Assembly: GCF_003254475.1 (NCBI RefSeq)
Contig: NZ_QFYQ01000001.1
Location: forward strand, 1,116,001 to 1,180,000
Length of the DNA: 64,000 nt
Direction: 5' to 3'
Source of the DNA: Phenylobacterium soli
GTDB lineage: Bacteria > Pseudomonadota > Alphaproteobacteria > Caulobacterales > Caulobacteraceae
A program made the translations under genes and the position numbers. Below are positions 1 to 10,960 of the stretch, one piece after another. The notes under the pieces were generated by a model that was not told where the DNA came from, made no database searches, and saw only the letters and a list, made by a program, of their open reading frames with translations. Position 1 is the stretch's first letter. Every line of letters starts with the position of its first letter.

Positions 1-1
1 G

Positions 2-604
2 CCGGGCCGCGCCCACGCGATCCCCACGGCCGATACCCACTTCGTCAACGGCCATGCGCTGAAGGGGCCCTACCCCGAAGGGCTGGAGACCGCCTACTTC
101 GCCATGGGCTGCTTCTGGGGCGTGGAGCGCAAGTTCTGGCAGGTCCCGGGCGTCTACGTCACCGCCGCCGGCTACCAGAACGGCGTCACCCCCAACGCCA
201 CCTACGAGGAGGTCTGCTCCGGCCGCACCGGCCACGCCGAGGCGGTGAAGGTGGTCTACGACCCGCGCCAGGTCAGCTACCGCGACCTGCTCAAGCTGTT
301 CTGGGAGAACCACGACCCGACCCAGGGCATGCGACAGGGCAACGACATCGGCACCCAGTACCGCTCAGGCATCTATGTGGTGAACGACGCCCAGGCCGCG
401 GAGGCCGAGGCCAGCCGCGAGGCCTACCAGCAGGCGCTCGCCGCGAAGGGCTACGGCAAGGTGACCACCGAGATCGCTCCCGCCGGCCCGTTCTATTACG
501 CCGAGGACTACCACCAGCAGTACCTCGCCAAGAACCCGAACGGCTATTGCGGCATCGGCGGCACGGGCGTGACCTGCCCCATCGGGGTCGGCGTCCGCGC
601 CTGA
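2..604 (+). CDS. msrA: Peptide-methionine (S)-S-oxide reductase MsrA, 5' end cut by window
   Basis: MsrA reduces methionine-S-sulfoxide in proteins and free methionine, using a catalytic cysteine and thioredoxin. The frame is open from base 2, and residues typical of the MsrA N-terminal arm ([22 protein letters not shown]) precede the GCFWG active-site motif at about base 104. The gene therefore continues left of the window, and the ATG at 104 is internal. About 200 residues are visible, ending in a VTCPIGVG tail that holds a candidate resolving cysteine. It is followed 28 bp later by the MmcQ/YjbR gene on the same strand. Confidence 0.95.
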   Translation, partial: PGRAHAIPTADTHFVNGHALKGPYPEGLETAYFAMGCFWGVERKFWQVPGVYVTAAGYQNGVTPNATYEEVCSGRTGHAEAVKVVYDPRQVSYRDLLKLFWENHDPTQGMRQGNDIGTQYRSGIYVVNDAQAAEAEASREAYQQALAAKGYGKVTTEIAPAGPFYYAEDYHQQYLAKNPNGYCGIGGTGVTCPIGVGVRA

Positions 605-632
605 CGGCGGCGGGACCGGGAGGCTTGGGGGC

Positions 633-974
633 GTGACGCGCGAGGAAGTGGAGGCGGTCGCCCTGGCCTTGCCGGCGGCCACCAAGGTCGTCCAGTGGGG
701 CGGCTCAGACGTCTACAAGGTCGGCGGCAAGGTGTTCGCCATCTGCGGCCTGCGCGGCGGCCTGTCGTTCAAGGTCAGCGAGATCGGCTTCGTCGTCCTG
801 ACCGACGAGGGCGGCCCAGCCCGCCAGGCGCCCTACCTCGCCAAGGGCCAGTGGGTGATCGTCGACCTCGACGACCTTGAGGCGGAGGACGCCGCCGGCT
901 GGATCGCCACCGCGCACTCGCTGATCGCCGCCAAGCTGACGAAGAAGGCGCGCCTGGAGCTCGGGCTGGGCTAG
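633..974 (+). CDS. MmcQ/YjbR family protein
   Basis: A 113-residue protein starting at GTG, of the MmcQ/YjbR fold (CyaY-like, proposed DNA binding). It shows the usual N-terminal pattern [13 protein letters not shown], followed by a V..GGKVFA strand and a C-terminal region with SLIAAKL. Length is normal for the family. Its biological role is not known. It may share a transcript with msrA. It ends against the convergent DUF599 gene, overlapping it by 4 bases. Confidence 0.8.
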   Translation: MTREEVEAVALALPAATKVVQWGGSDVYKVGGKVFAICGLRGGLSFKVSEIGFVVLTDEGGPARQAPYLAKGQWVIVDLDDLEAEDAAGWIATAHSLIAAKLTKKARLELGLG

Positions 975-1687
975 GCGCGCTCCGCCTCGGCCTTCTCCAG
1001 CAGCCGCCGCAGGTCCGCCACGGCGCGGGCGGTCGGCGAGACGCGCTGGCGCCAGACGAGCAGGGCCACCGCGCCGAGCGTCGCCGCCATGAAAGCCCAG
1101 GCGCCGAACAGCCAGGCCGCGGCCGCCAGCGCGAAATAGTAGGCGCGGACGCCGCGGTTGAACGAGCTCAGGGCCGGATTGAGCAGCCGCGCGACCACGT
1201 CGCCATAGGCGTGGTGCTCCTCGTCCTGGACCTGCACCGGCACGGCGCCGATCGCCGCGATGCAGTAGTTGAGCTGGCGGATCGTCCAGATCAGGTCGAG
1301 CAGGCCCCGCGCCAGGCAGGCCAGCACCAGGGCGAGCTGCGCCTCGAACAGCACCCGCGAGGAGGTCTGCACCAGCGCCAGGCTCGAGGCCGAGCGGAAG
1401 GTCCGTTCGCCGCCGAACAGGGCCCCGCCGATCGCCGCCATCAGGATCAGGTTGGAGGAGGTGAAGAAGGAGGTGGAGTTCAGCGCCTGGCCGAGAAGCT
1501 GGCCGTCCATGAACCGGTTCTCCCGGCCCACCATGTTGCGCATCCAGGCGTGGCGGATGACCGTCATGTCGGTGTTGATCAGCCGCCCCCGGCGGCCGAG
1601 CTGGGTGAGGAACGGCTCGTAGAACAGCCAGGCGACCAGGAAGATCGCCAGCGCCAGCAGGTCGAGCGGCTGCAGGGCGAGGCTCAC
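971..1687 (-). CDS. DUF599 family integral membrane protein
   Basis: A 238-residue hydrophobic protein with about four membrane segments (near residues 8-25, 75-95, 115-140 and 185-210). It carries the conserved DUF599 block around residues 30-80 (R..W...M, the stretch LNSTSFFTSSNL and nearby). No function is established for the family. It lies 1 base downstream of the MFS permease gene on the same strand, so the two probably form a two-gene transcript. ATG start. Confidence 0.8.
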   Translation of the reverse strand: MSLALQPLDLLALAIFLVAWLFYEPFLTQLGRRGRLINTDMTVIRHAWMRNMVGRENRFMDGQLLGQALNSTSFFTSSNLILMAAIGGALFGGERTFRSASSLALVQTSSRVLFEAQLALVLACLARGLLDLIWTIRQLNYCIAAIGAVPVQVQDEEHHAYGDVVARLLNPALSSFNRGVRAYYFALAAAAWLFGAWAFMAATLGAVALLVWRQRVSPTARAVADLRRLLEKAEAERA

Positions 1688-1688
1688 C

Positions 1689-3014
1689 TCAGTCCTCCTC
1701 GATGAGGCTGGTGCGGTTGGTGTTGCGCAGCCGCGCCGCCACCACGGCCGCCGCGGCCATGACTAGGGCCACATAGACGTAGAAGGCGCTCTCGTGGCCG
1801 GCCTTCTTCAGCCAGCCCGCCGCATATTCCGCGGTGCCGCCGAACAGGGCGTTGGCGATGGCGTAGGGCAGGGCGACGCCCAGCGCCCGCACGTGGGTCG
1901 GGAAGAGCTCGGCCTTCACCGCCGCGTTCACCGCCGCATAGCCCGAGTGACAGAGGATCAGCAGCAGCACGAGCCCGAAGGCGGCCGCCGCGCTGCCCGC
2001 TCCGGCGATCGCCGTCATCACCGGATAGGTCGCCAGGGCGCCGAGCCCCAGGCCGACGGCCATGGTGGTCTTGCGCCCCACCCGATCAGAGAGCCAGCCG
2101 ACCAGCGGCTGCAGCAGCATGTAGATCACCAGCACCGCCGCCATCACCTGGGTCGAGGCGTCCTTGGACAGGCCGGTGGTGTTGACCAGGAATTTCGGCA
2201 TGTAGGTCGTGTAGGCGTAGAAGCTGAGCGAGCCGGCCGAGGTCAGGACGAAGATCGCGCCGACTTCCCGCGGATGGCTGCGGATCATGGCCAGGGTGTC
2301 GCCGCGCCGCCGCTCCGGCTGGGCCTGGGCGCGCAGGTAGGAGCTGCTCTCGGCGATGCCGGTGCGGATCCAGAACACCACCACTGCCAGCAGCCCGCCC
2401 ACCGCGAAGGGCACGCGCCAGCCCCAGGCCTCCAGCGCCGGCTTGGCCAGCACCGCCTGCAGGATGAGGATCACCACCAGGGCGAAGAGCTGGCCGGCGA
2501 CCAGGGTCACATAGTGGAACGAGGACCAGAAGCCCCGGCGCCTGTGGCCCGCCATCTCGGAGAGGTAGGTGGCGCTCGCGCCATATTCCCCGCCTAGCGA
2601 CAGGCCCTGCACCAGGCGCGCGGCCAGCAGGCCGAGCTGGGCCCAGACGCCGGCCTGGGCATAGGTCGGCAGGATGGCGATGGCGAAGGAGCCGAGGCTC
2701 ATCAGCGCCACCGAGGCGGTCAGGGCCGTGCGGCGTCCGGCGCGGTCGGCGAACACGCCCATCAGCCAGGCGCCCAGCGGGCGGGCGATGAACCCCGCGC
2801 CGAAGATGGCCGCGGTCTGCAGCTGCTGGTCGACCGCATCGCCGTGCGGGAAGAAGTGCCTGGCGAAATAGAGGCTGGCGTAGGAGTAGGCGAACCAGTC
2901 GTACCACTCGACCAGGTTGCCCGCCGATCCGCCGAGGATCGCCTTGATGCGCTGAAGCGGCGACATGGCCGTCACGCCACGCGCCGCTTCATCTGCCGTT
3001 TGGCTGGCCGCCAT
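1689..3014 (-). CDS. MFS transporter, metabolite:H+ symporter (KgtP/ProP-like) subfamily
   Basis: A 441-residue permease with twelve predicted membrane segments. Its N-terminus has the MHS-subfamily signature GNLVEWYDWF, where the family senses organic acids or compatible solutes. The cytoplasmic loop motifs GVFADRAGRRTA (loop 2-3) and GWLSDRVGRKTTM (loop 8-9) are intact. The family imports dicarboxylates, alpha-ketoglutarate, proline/betaine or aromatic acids with protons. The substrate cannot be read from the sequence. It is followed directly by the DUF599 gene. Confidence 0.88.
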   Translation of the reverse strand: MAASQTADEAARGVTAMSPLQRIKAILGGSAGNLVEWYDWFAYSYASLYFARHFFPHGDAVDQQLQTAAIFGAGFIARPLGAWLMGVFADRAGRRTALTASVALMSLGSFAIAILPTYAQAGVWAQLGLLAARLVQGLSLGGEYGASATYLSEMAGHRRRGFWSSFHYVTLVAGQLFALVVILILQAVLAKPALEAWGWRVPFAVGGLLAVVVFWIRTGIAESSSYLRAQAQPERRRGDTLAMIRSHPREVGAIFVLTSAGSLSFYAYTTYMPKFLVNTTGLSKDASTQVMAAVLVIYMLLQPLVGWLSDRVGRKTTMAVGLGLGALATYPVMTAIAGAGSAAAAFGLVLLLILCHSGYAAVNAAVKAELFPTHVRALGVALPYAIANALFGGTAEYAAGWLKKAGHESAFYVYVALVMAAAAVVAARLRNTNRTSLIEED

Positions 3015-3076
3015 GCATCCCCCGCTCTGTTGCGGCGATGCTAGCGGCCCTCGCGCTCAAGCCAAAGAGGCGAGCG

Positions 3077-3235
3077 CTAGATCCGGCCCATCAGGACCAG
3101 GACGATGATGATCACCAGGATCAAGCCGAGGCCGCCGGATGGGTAGTAGCCCCAGCCGCGGCTGTAGCCCCAGTTCGGCAGGGCGCCGATCAGGGCCAGG
3201 ATCAGGATGATGATCAGGATGGTGCCAAGGCCCAA
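3077..3235 (-). CDS. DUF3309 family small membrane protein
   Basis: A 52-codon gene starting at TTG, with a good ribosome binding site (AAGGAGAG) 5 bases before it. The product is two hydrophobic helices (LGLGTILIIILILALIGALP and a C-terminal LILVIIIVLVLMGRI) joined by a glycine/tyrosine loop (WGYSRGWGYYPSGG). This is the typical layout of DUF3309 proteins, which are abundant in Alphaproteobacteria and have no known function. The non-ATG start and short length make it easy to miss. Confidence 0.85.
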   Translation of the reverse strand: MGLGTILIIILILALIGALPNWGYSRGWGYYPSGGLGLILVIIIVLVLMGRI

Positions 3236-3334
3236 CGCTTCTCTCCTTCGTGTCACGTCCCGACTTGGCCGTTCCAGAACGGACGGCCCAAAGCGGAGGT
3301 TCCGGAGAAGAAGCGCTGTGGCCTGCGGCCGGAG

Positions 3335-3739
3335 TCAGTCGGCCGCGTCGGCGGTGTGGAAGCGGGCCTCGGTGTCCTTCACCCCGATGGCGTACATCAG
3401 GCCGATCCAGCCGCCCTTGATGCGCGGCAGGGCCGTCAGGGTGATCGCCGCCAGGGCCGACAGGATGATCGGCAGCGAGTAGAGCGGGTTCGATTCCCAG
3501 ACGATCGGGAAGAACAGCATCGGCGCGACGATCAGGTGGCCGGTGACGAGGATCGTCAGATAGGCCGGGCCGTCGTCGGCTGGGTAGCGCGCCAGGTCGT
3601 GGTCGCAGGCCTCGCAGCGGCTGGAGACCTTCAGGTACTTCCAGAACAGCCGGCCCTTGCCGCACGAGGGGCAGCGGCCCGTCAGGCCCCGCATGACCGA
3701 GGGGCCGATCGGATGAGCGGTTTCACGCATGAGCGCCAT
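3335..3739 (-). CDS. DUF983 family protein with zinc-ribbon-like cysteines
   Basis: A 134-residue protein with an N-terminal cysteine pair set (CPSC at residues 23-26 and CEAC at 42-45), followed by two membrane segments (about 58-80 and 86-105). This is the DUF983 pattern found in Alphaproteobacteria, sometimes near cytochrome oxidase genes. Its function is unknown; a small membrane protein with a metal-binding cytoplasmic head is the most one can say. ATG start. The alternative internal ATG at codon 16 would keep both cysteine pairs. Confidence 0.82.
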   Translation of the reverse strand: MALMRETAHPIGPSVMRGLTGRCPSCGKGRLFWKYLKVSSRCEACDHDLARYPADDGPAYLTILVTGHLIVAPMLFFPIVWESNPLYSLPIILSALAAITLTALPRIKGGWIGLMYAIGVKDTEARFHTADAAD

Positions 3740-3810
3740 ATGCGCCCGCGCCGGCGGCGACGGAAGGGCCCCGGGCGCATAGGTCGCAGAAAAAGCTCTG
3801 CCGTGGCGCT

Positions 3811-4047
3811 TCAGTGGCGCTTCGGATGGTCCTTCTGGCGCTCGAGCGGGGTCGGCGCGCCCGTCGCGTCGGTGTCGTTCGGCGCGTCGCCTTCCTCGGT
3901 GTTGGCGCCGCCCTCGCGCAGGATGTGCGGATCCTCGCCGGAGATCGTCGTGCCGCGCGAGGCGCCGATCGCCGGATCGTCCTGGAGATCGTCGCGCGGC
4001 AGGCTGGTCGGCGTGTGGCCGGAGGGGCTGTGCTTGGAGCTGGTCAT
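3811..4047 (-). CDS. Hypothetical 78-residue hydrophilic protein
   Basis: A short, charged, proline- and aspartate-rich protein without membrane segment or recognised domain, probably disordered. Caulobacteraceae carry comparable small proteins, but no function is known. The ATG at 4045-4047 is chosen because the frame upstream of it is rich in arginine and looks non-coding. It lies just downstream of the entericidin gene on the same strand. Confidence 0.5.
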   Translation of the reverse strand: MTSSKHSPSGHTPTSLPRDDLQDDPAIGASRGTTISGEDPHILREGGANTEEGDAPNDTDATGAPTPLERQKDHPKRH

Positions 4048-4109
4048 GGGGCCTCGCGGTTTTCGGGTTCGTGGTCCGAACCGCCGTCCGCGGGCCCCTG
4101 TTCCAGTCT

Positions 4110-4247
4110 TTAGTGCTTGGCGTCGGAGGCCGTGGAGGTGACCGCCTTGCCGGCGGCTTCCACGTCGCGCCCGAGGCCTTCGACGGTGTTGCAGGCGGAG
4201 ACCAGCAGCGCGGCGGCGGCCGCGGTCAGAACGATCAGCTTGCGCAT
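4110..4247 (-). CDS. Entericidin A/B family small lipoprotein
   Basis: A 45-codon gene. The product begins with a lipoprotein signal (MRKLIVLTAAAAALLVSAC) whose lipobox LVSAC places the acylated cysteine at residue 19. It is followed by the entericidin pattern NTVEGLGRDVEAAGKAV. Entericidins are small, stress-induced outer-envelope lipoproteins of Proteobacteria, and the cellular role is uncertain. A purine-rich stretch (AAAGGGGCG) precedes the ATG. It is too short for most gene callers, but the match to the family is clear. Confidence 0.88.
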   Translation of the reverse strand: MRKLIVLTAAAAALLVSACNTVEGLGRDVEAAGKAVTSTASDAKH

Positions 4248-4308
4248 AGGACGCCCCTTTCAAGTCCAGGTCGGATGGGCGCCGATGTCGTGCGCGCCGC
4301 CCTCACAG

Positions 4309-4773
4309 TCAAGCTTGCGGGCGCATTCGGGCGAGATCGTGGAGCTGGCGCGCCATTCGTTTGACGTGGCTGCCCGGCCAGTAGAGCCGGCCGCACGACG
4401 GGCAGGCGCGGTACGGCCCGCCGAGCGCCCGGGCGTCCGCCGGCATGCGCCCGACCTCATCCTCGTCCGCCTCGCGCAGCGGCGCATTGTCGATGACGCA
4501 GCGGGTGAAGGGGGCGTGCTCCCAGTCGATCGGCAGCCGCGCGGCGAGCGCCGCCGCCTGGTCGGCCGTCTTGTCCTGGCTCAGCAGCACGGCCGAAGGT
4601 CCGGCCCGCTCGGCCAGCCTGCGGTCGCGGGTGACCAGCACCCGGCCCTCGGCCTTGATCTGCTGCAGCATCGGCGTGTCGCGGCCGCCGTCGGCGGCCA
4701 GCAGGGTGTCGTAGCCGGCCGCGCGCAGCAGACGGGCCAGCCTCGCCAGCATCTCGTCGCACATGAAGCGCAT
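4309..4773 (-). CDS. Mut7-C RNase domain protein
   Basis: A 154-residue protein with the Mut7-C layout. A PIN-like N-terminal half has the acidic start RFMCDEML and the later motif VTRDRRLAERA. A C-terminal zinc ribbon begins CPSCGRLYWPGSH. Family members are predicted or shown to be single-strand RNA nucleases. The length is typical of stand-alone bacterial members. ATG start. Confidence 0.83.
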   Translation of the reverse strand: MRFMCDEMLARLARLLRAAGYDTLLAADGGRDTPMLQQIKAEGRVLVTRDRRLAERAGPSAVLLSQDKTADQAAALAARLPIDWEHAPFTRCVIDNAPLREADEDEVGRMPADARALGGPYRACPSCGRLYWPGSHVKRMARQLHDLARMRPQA

Positions 4774-4799
4774 CGCGCGCGAAGCTTAGGGCGCCGGCC

Positions 4800-5003
4800 C
4801 TATTTCAGATCAATGGGCTGGGGCGGCTCGCCGCCGCTCTCCCGCGCTTCCTGGGCGGCCTCGCGCAGTCGCTCGGCCGAGGTGTCGGCCGCCTCGGGCG
4901 TCAGGGCGAGGGCCGCGGCGTCGGGCCCGGTGATGACCACCACGCCCTCCGCAACCGTGACATTGAGGGGTTCGTCGAAGGCGACACGGGGATCGATGGC
5001 CAT
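4800..5003 (-). CDS. Hypothetical 67-residue protein
   Basis: A small acidic protein (MAIDPRVAFDEPLNVTV...) with a short predicted beta-strand region followed by an amphipathic helix around residues 36-55. No family is recognised with certainty. The ATG at 5001-5003 was chosen over an upstream ATG at 5046-5048. The added residues are low-complexity Ala/Gly/Arg, and the longer frame would run into the divergent DUF2784 promoter. The function cannot be inferred. Confidence 0.55.
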   Translation of the reverse strand: MAIDPRVAFDEPLNVTVAEGVVVITGPDAAALALTPEAADTSAERLREAAQEARESGGEPPQPIDLK

Positions 5004-5071
5004 GGGCGCCGAACCCGCGGGCGCGGCGGCGGTTCCGCGACACATCATAGGCTTAGGCCTAAGCTCGCGGC

Positions 5072-5437
5072 ATGACCGCGTTGCTCGGCCGGGCGGTGCT
5101 GGCGCTCCACCTCCTGGTCATCGCCTTCAATGTCTTCGGCCTCGTGGCCACCCCGCTCGGCGCCTGGCGCGGCTGGGTCTGGGTGCGGGTGCGCTGGTGG
5201 CGGGCGCTGCACCTCGTTTCCCTGGCGGCGGTCGCGGTGCAGGCGGTCCTCGGCCGCGCCTGTGTCCTGACCCTGTGGCAGGACGCGCTCACCGGCGGCG
5301 GCCGCGCCGATCCCCTGATCATGCGGACCGTCAACAGCCTGATCTACTGGCCCCTGCCGATCTGGGTGTTCACCGGCCTCTATCTCGCGGTCTTCGCCTA
5401 TGCGCTCTGGCTCTGGCGGGTGGTCCGGCCGCGCTGA
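5072..5437 (+). CDS. DUF2784 family membrane protein
   Basis: A 121-residue protein with about four membrane segments (near residues 5-25, 42-62, 85-100 and 102-118) and the DUF2784 features LHLLVIAFNVFG, a WW-containing loop and the mid-protein C..T.W. No biochemical role is known for the family. ATG start, divergent from the small gene at 4800-5003. Confidence 0.78.
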   Translation: MTALLGRAVLALHLLVIAFNVFGLVATPLGAWRGWVWVRVRWWRALHLVSLAAVAVQAVLGRACVLTLWQDALTGGGRADPLIMRTVNSLIYWPLPIWVFTGLYLAVFAYALWLWRVVRPR

Positions 5438-5505
5438 GGTCGACTGGCTGGAAAGGTGGGAAGTCTGTCATTTCGGCCTCGACGCGGCGGCTCTAGCAGG
5501 GCCCC

Positions 5506-5820
5506 ATGCAGACCTTCAAGGGGGCGGCCTTCACCGCCGAAGCCGCCTGGCGCGGCCCGAACATCGCCGAGATCCCGGACGCGCTCGTCAAGCTGCGCTG
5601 GACCGACCAGCCCTTCGAGTGGCACGCCAACACCGGCGAGGAGGTGTTCGTCGTTCTTGGCGGGATCGTCGACATGCATGTCCGCGGCCCGGACCGGGCG
5701 GAGCGCGTCATCGTCCTCGAGCCCGGCGACATCCTGCACATCCAGAAGGGCGAGGAACACGTCGCCCACCCCCGCGGCGGCGCCCAGATCCTGGTCGTCG
5801 AAGGGCGCGACGAGGCCTAG
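5506..5820 (+). CDS. Cupin domain protein
   Basis: A 104-residue single-domain cupin. The first cupin motif is visible as WHANTGEEVFVVLGG (residues about 37-51, with His and Glu as candidate metal ligands). The second is around GEEHVAHPRGG (about 85-95). Small stand-alone cupins bind a divalent metal and cover many activities, so no substrate is assigned. ATG start. It converges with lepA, with a hairpin between the two. Confidence 0.82.
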   Translation: MQTFKGAAFTAEAAWRGPNIAEIPDALVKLRWTDQPFEWHANTGEEVFVVLGGIVDMHVRGPDRAERVIVLEPGDILHIQKGEEHVAHPRGGAQILVVEGRDEA

Positions 5821-5832
5821 CGCGGCCAGATC

Positions 5833-5848
5833 CTCCCCCTAGGGGGAG
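5833..5848. terminator. 16-bp perfect palindrome between convergent genes
   Basis: CTCCCCCTAGGGGGAG is a perfect palindrome lying between the stop of the cupin gene and the stop of lepA. It has no T-run on either side, so it may be a hairpin that slows transcription from both directions or a dispersed palindromic repeat rather than a classic intrinsic terminator. Confidence 0.5.
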
Positions 5849-5852
5849 TTCG

Positions 5853-7658
<1,806 letters not shown>

Positions 7659-7829
7659 TGCGCGCCCGTCTAGCACATTCCCGCCGCTTCGCGAGGCGCG
7701 CGGCGTCGCGGGCTCGATATGTCTCCGATGAGCCATCCGGGCGAACGTGGTTAATCCGGCGTTAAGCTCAGGTCCGCAATCAGGGGGCGGGGTGCTGATC
7801 GAACGACTTGCTTGGAGGCCTTGCGCCCG

Positions 7830-8516
7830 ATGGACCGCCGTACGCTGATCGTCTCCGGACTCGTGAGCCTGGGGGCTGCGAGCTTCGCACACGCCCAGAC
7901 CGAGACCCGCACCCTGCCGCCGGCCGAGCCGCGCGGCGCCGCGCCGCCTCCTCCTCCGCCGCCGCCCGAAGCCCCGCCGACCCCCAACTCGACGCCCGCC
8001 TATCCGGCCGAGGGCGCGCCCCCGCCGCACGCCAAGACCTATTCCGAGGACGAGATCGTCGGCTCGGTCTCCGATTTCCTGGGCGTCACGGCCGAGAGCG
8101 CCGGCGCGGCCGTCGAGCGGATCTTCGCCAAGCAGGGCCGGCCCACCGCCTACATCGCCGGCACCGAGGGCTCCGGCGCCATCGGCATCGGCGCGCGCTA
8201 CGGCAAGGGCCTGCTCTACATGAAGGACCGCGCGCCCATCGAGGTCTACTGGCAGGGCCCGTCGATCGGCTTCGACACCGGCGGCAACGCCAGCCGCGTC
8301 TTCACCCTCTGCTACCACCTCGACGACCCGAACCTGATCTTCCAGCGCTTCCCGGGGGTCGAGGGCTCGGCCTATTTCATCGGCGGCATCGGGGTGAACT
8401 ACCAGCAGGCGGACGAGATCATCCTGGCGCCCATGCGCGCGGGCATCGGCTTCCGGCTGGGCGCGAACGTCGGCTACCTGGCCTACACCCGCAAGCGCCA
8501 CATCCTGCCGTTCTGA
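7830..8516 (+). CDS. EipA family cell-envelope protein (DUF1134)
   Basis: A 228-residue exported protein. An N-terminal signal peptide with a likely AHA-Q cleavage near residue 23 is followed by a proline-rich linker (about 40-70) and the DUF1134 core ([19 protein letters not shown] and [14 protein letters not shown]). EipA of Brucella is a periplasmic envelope-integrity factor, and orthologs occur throughout Alphaproteobacteria. The ATG at 7830 has GGAGG 11 bases upstream, so it is preferred over the TTG at 7812. It is divergent from lepA. Confidence 0.88.
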   Translation: MDRRTLIVSGLVSLGAASFAHAQTETRTLPPAEPRGAAPPPPPPPPEAPPTPNSTPAYPAEGAPPPHAKTYSEDEIVGSVSDFLGVTAESAGAAVERIFAKQGRPTAYIAGTEGSGAIGIGARYGKGLLYMKDRAPIEVYWQGPSIGFDTGGNASRVFTLCYHLDDPNLIFQRFPGVEGSAYFIGGIGVNYQQADEIILAPMRAGIGFRLGANVGYLAYTRKRHILPF

Positions 8517-9986
8517 TCAGCGCCGCCAGCAGGCGAGGGCGCCGATGCTCTCGTCGCCGGTGCGCCGGCAGGTCCATCGCGGATCGACGCTCGCGATCTG
8601 CGGCGGATGGAGCGCCGCCGCCGTGCGGCCCGTGCGGTTGTAGATCCAGATGATCCCGGGCCGCGGGCCGCGCGCCGCCGCCAGGGCGAGGCGGTTCACG
8701 TCGTCGCCCGGCCGCGTCACCACCGGATGCATGCGCACGCTCGCCCCCGCCCGGCGGAAGAACACCCCGCCGAGCCGCGCCAGGGTGTCGGGCGGGATCA
8801 GGGCCGTCACCTCGTGGTCCCAGGCGAAGGCGACGTCGCTCACGCCCTGCCGCGTCAGCTCGGCCGAGGCCGCCTCGAAGCCATAGGGGCTCTGCGATCT
8901 CAGCCCAGCGTCCAGCCGTCCGGGCCAGAGAGCGCTCGCCAGGTAGACGATCACCAGGCCGCCGGTCGCCAGCGCCGGGCGCCGCATCCCCTGCGCCATC
9001 AGCACCAGGCCGAGCAGCAGGCCGGGCGCGGCCGGGATCAGGTAGCGGGCGGTGAGGCTCGGGCGCAGGACGCCCGACGCCAGCGTCAGGGCGAGGGCCA
9101 CGAGCGAACAGCCGGCCGCCAGCCACAGCGCCGTGGGCTGGTCCGCCGCCCGGTTCCGCGCCAGCAGGAAGCCGAGGCCCAGCACGAGCGCGGCGACGAG
9201 CCCGAGCGCCGGCGCGGAGGGGTCGAGGATAAAGCCCGCCATGCCGGCCGCCTGGTCGGCGCCGAGGGCGGCGTGCCAGGCGACGTCGCCCGCCGCATAG
9301 GCCTTCAGCCGCGGGGCGTGCCAGGCGATCCAGGCGAGGGCGGGCGCGAAGGCCAGGGCCGCGGGCCAGGTCTTGAGCGCCGCCCGCCGCCCGCTCGCCA
9401 GGTAGGCCAGCCCCTGCACGGCGACGAGGATCGCGGCGTAGTAGTGGGTGAGGATCGAAAGCGCCGCGAGGCTCGCCCAGGTCCAGGCCCGGCGGCCGCC
9501 CGGCGCGCGCGCCAGGTCGGCGAAGGCGAGGGTCTGGGCCGTCGTCAGGGCCAGCAGCAGCCCATAGCAGCGGCCCGCGAGGAACACGTCCACGCCCCAC
9601 CAGGCGAGGATCAGGATGGACAGCGCCAGCCGGCCCTCGAGCTTCAGCCCCTCGACGCGCCGGACGAGCGGCAGGGCGGCGGCGATCAGCACGGCGGCGA
9701 GGGCGGGGATGCGCAGCGCCAGATCCGAGGATCCGGCCACCGCCGTCCAGGCGTGGGCGAGGGCGTAGAACAGCGGCGCGTTGACGTCGATCCAGGCCTC
9801 GTGGACGACGCTTCGCCAGTCTGGCGCCGTGGCGATCGCCAGGGTCCAGGCTTCGTCGAACCACAGCGGCTGGACGGCGGCGAGCCACAGCCGCTCGGCG
9901 CTCAGCGCGACGGCCGCGGCGAGGCCGACCATCGCCAGGGCGAGGCGCAGGCCGCCACCCCGTCTCCCGGCCTTGATCCAGTTCAT
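8517..9986 (-). CDS. GT39/ArnT-like polytopic membrane glycosyltransferase
   Basis: A 489-residue protein with roughly ten membrane segments. Its first periplasmic loop has the motif LWFDEAWT, the acidic site shared by GT39/ArnT/PMT-type enzymes that take sugar from polyprenyl phosphate. A second loop contains DVNAPLFYALAHAW. This suggests transfer of a sugar in the periplasm, but the acceptor is unknown. The gene stands alone between eipA (convergent, directly abutting) and a divergent sterol-desaturase gene. Confidence 0.7.
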   Translation of the reverse strand: MNWIKAGRRGGGLRLALAMVGLAAAVALSAERLWLAAVQPLWFDEAWTLAIATAPDWRSVVHEAWIDVNAPLFYALAHAWTAVAGSSDLALRIPALAAVLIAAALPLVRRVEGLKLEGRLALSILILAWWGVDVFLAGRCYGLLLALTTAQTLAFADLARAPGGRRAWTWASLAALSILTHYYAAILVAVQGLAYLASGRRAALKTWPAALAFAPALAWIAWHAPRLKAYAAGDVAWHAALGADQAAGMAGFILDPSAPALGLVAALVLGLGFLLARNRAADQPTALWLAAGCSLVALALTLASGVLRPSLTARYLIPAAPGLLLGLVLMAQGMRRPALATGGLVIVYLASALWPGRLDAGLRSQSPYGFEAASAELTRQGVSDVAFAWDHEVTALIPPDTLARLGGVFFRRAGASVRMHPVVTRPGDDVNRLALAAARGPRPGIIWIYNRTGRTAAALHPPQIASVDPRWTCRRTGDESIGALACWRR

Positions 9987-10068
9987 CGCGCCGCTGCGCT
10001 CCGCCTCTAAGCGAGGCCGTCATCCTGCGCGCCGGCCGTTAATCCAAGATTTGCCGCGCTCGCGCAGG

Positions 10069-10941
10069 ATGGCGCGCGTGGAGGGTCCCTTGGCGCCGGT
10101 CATCAAGTTCCTCGTCGACGACGCGCTCGGTCTCTGGCAGGCCCTGGTCGCCCTCGCCATGCTGGCGGTGGTCTTCGCCGCCCTGGCGCGCGTGGTGAAG
10201 CCTGCCACCTGGGTCGAGGACGGCCGCTCCGCCCTGCCGCAGGCGCGCATCACCATGGTGCTGTCCGTGGTCGACCAGCTCACCGTCACACCCGCGGTCT
10301 CGCTCTTCGTCGCCTGGCTCGGGACCTGGCTGCGCGAGCGCGGCCTGGGCTTCGAGGCGCCGGCGCTCTGGGCCACCATCGGGCCGGCGCCGACCCTCTT
10401 CGCCACCGTCTTCGTCGGCGACTTCGTCGGCTACTGGCGCCACCGCGCCCAGCATTCGAAGTGGCTGTGGCCGGCCCACGCCATCCACCACTCCGACACC
10501 CACATGACCTGGTTCACGCTCGAGCGCATGCACCCGGTCGACCGCTTCGGCTCGGCGCTGGACACCGTGATCCTCGCCGCCCTCGGCTTCCCCTTCTGGG
10601 CCCAGGCCGGCAACGTCTTCGTGCGTCACTACTACGGCTACGTGATCCACGCCGACGTGCCCTGGACGCTCGGCAAGGCGGGCCTCTTGTTCAACTCGCC
10701 GGTCATGCACCGCTGGCACCACGCCCGCGACGTGCCGGGCGCCGGCTGGAACTTCGCGACGGTGTTCTCGGTCTTCGACCGCGCGTTCGGCACCTACCAC
10801 CAGCCGGGCCCCTGCGAGGTCCCGCTCGGCGTGCGCGAGGACATGGGCAAGGGCGCGATGGGCCAGTACCTGCACCCGCTGAAGGTCTGGTCGGCTGCGC
10901 TGCGTCCAGGCCGGACGAAGGTCATCCTTCCGGCCGAGTGA
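10069..10941 (+). CDS. Sterol desaturase / fatty acid hydroxylase superfamily protein
   Basis: A 290-residue membrane protein with the three histidine clusters that hold a di-iron centre in this superfamily: HRAQH (residues 125-129), HAIHH (137-141) and HRWHH (214-218). Additional histidines lie near 187-194. Hydrophobic segments lie at about 25-42, 68-90, 105-122 and 165-185. Members hydroxylate or desaturate lipids (sterols, carotenoids, alkylglycerols), and the substrate is not evident. The ATG at 10069 has a nearby GCAGG but no strong ribosome site. Confidence 0.85.
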   Translation: MARVEGPLAPVIKFLVDDALGLWQALVALAMLAVVFAALARVVKPATWVEDGRSALPQARITMVLSVVDQLTVTPAVSLFVAWLGTWLRERGLGFEAPALWATIGPAPTLFATVFVGDFVGYWRHRAQHSKWLWPAHAIHHSDTHMTWFTLERMHPVDRFGSALDTVILAALGFPFWAQAGNVFVRHYYGYVIHADVPWTLGKAGLLFNSPVMHRWHHARDVPGAGWNFATVFSVFDRAFGTYHQPGPCEVPLGVREDMGKGAMGQYLHPLKVWSAALRPGRTKVILPAE

Positions 10942-10960
10942 GCCCTGGTCGACTGGGACG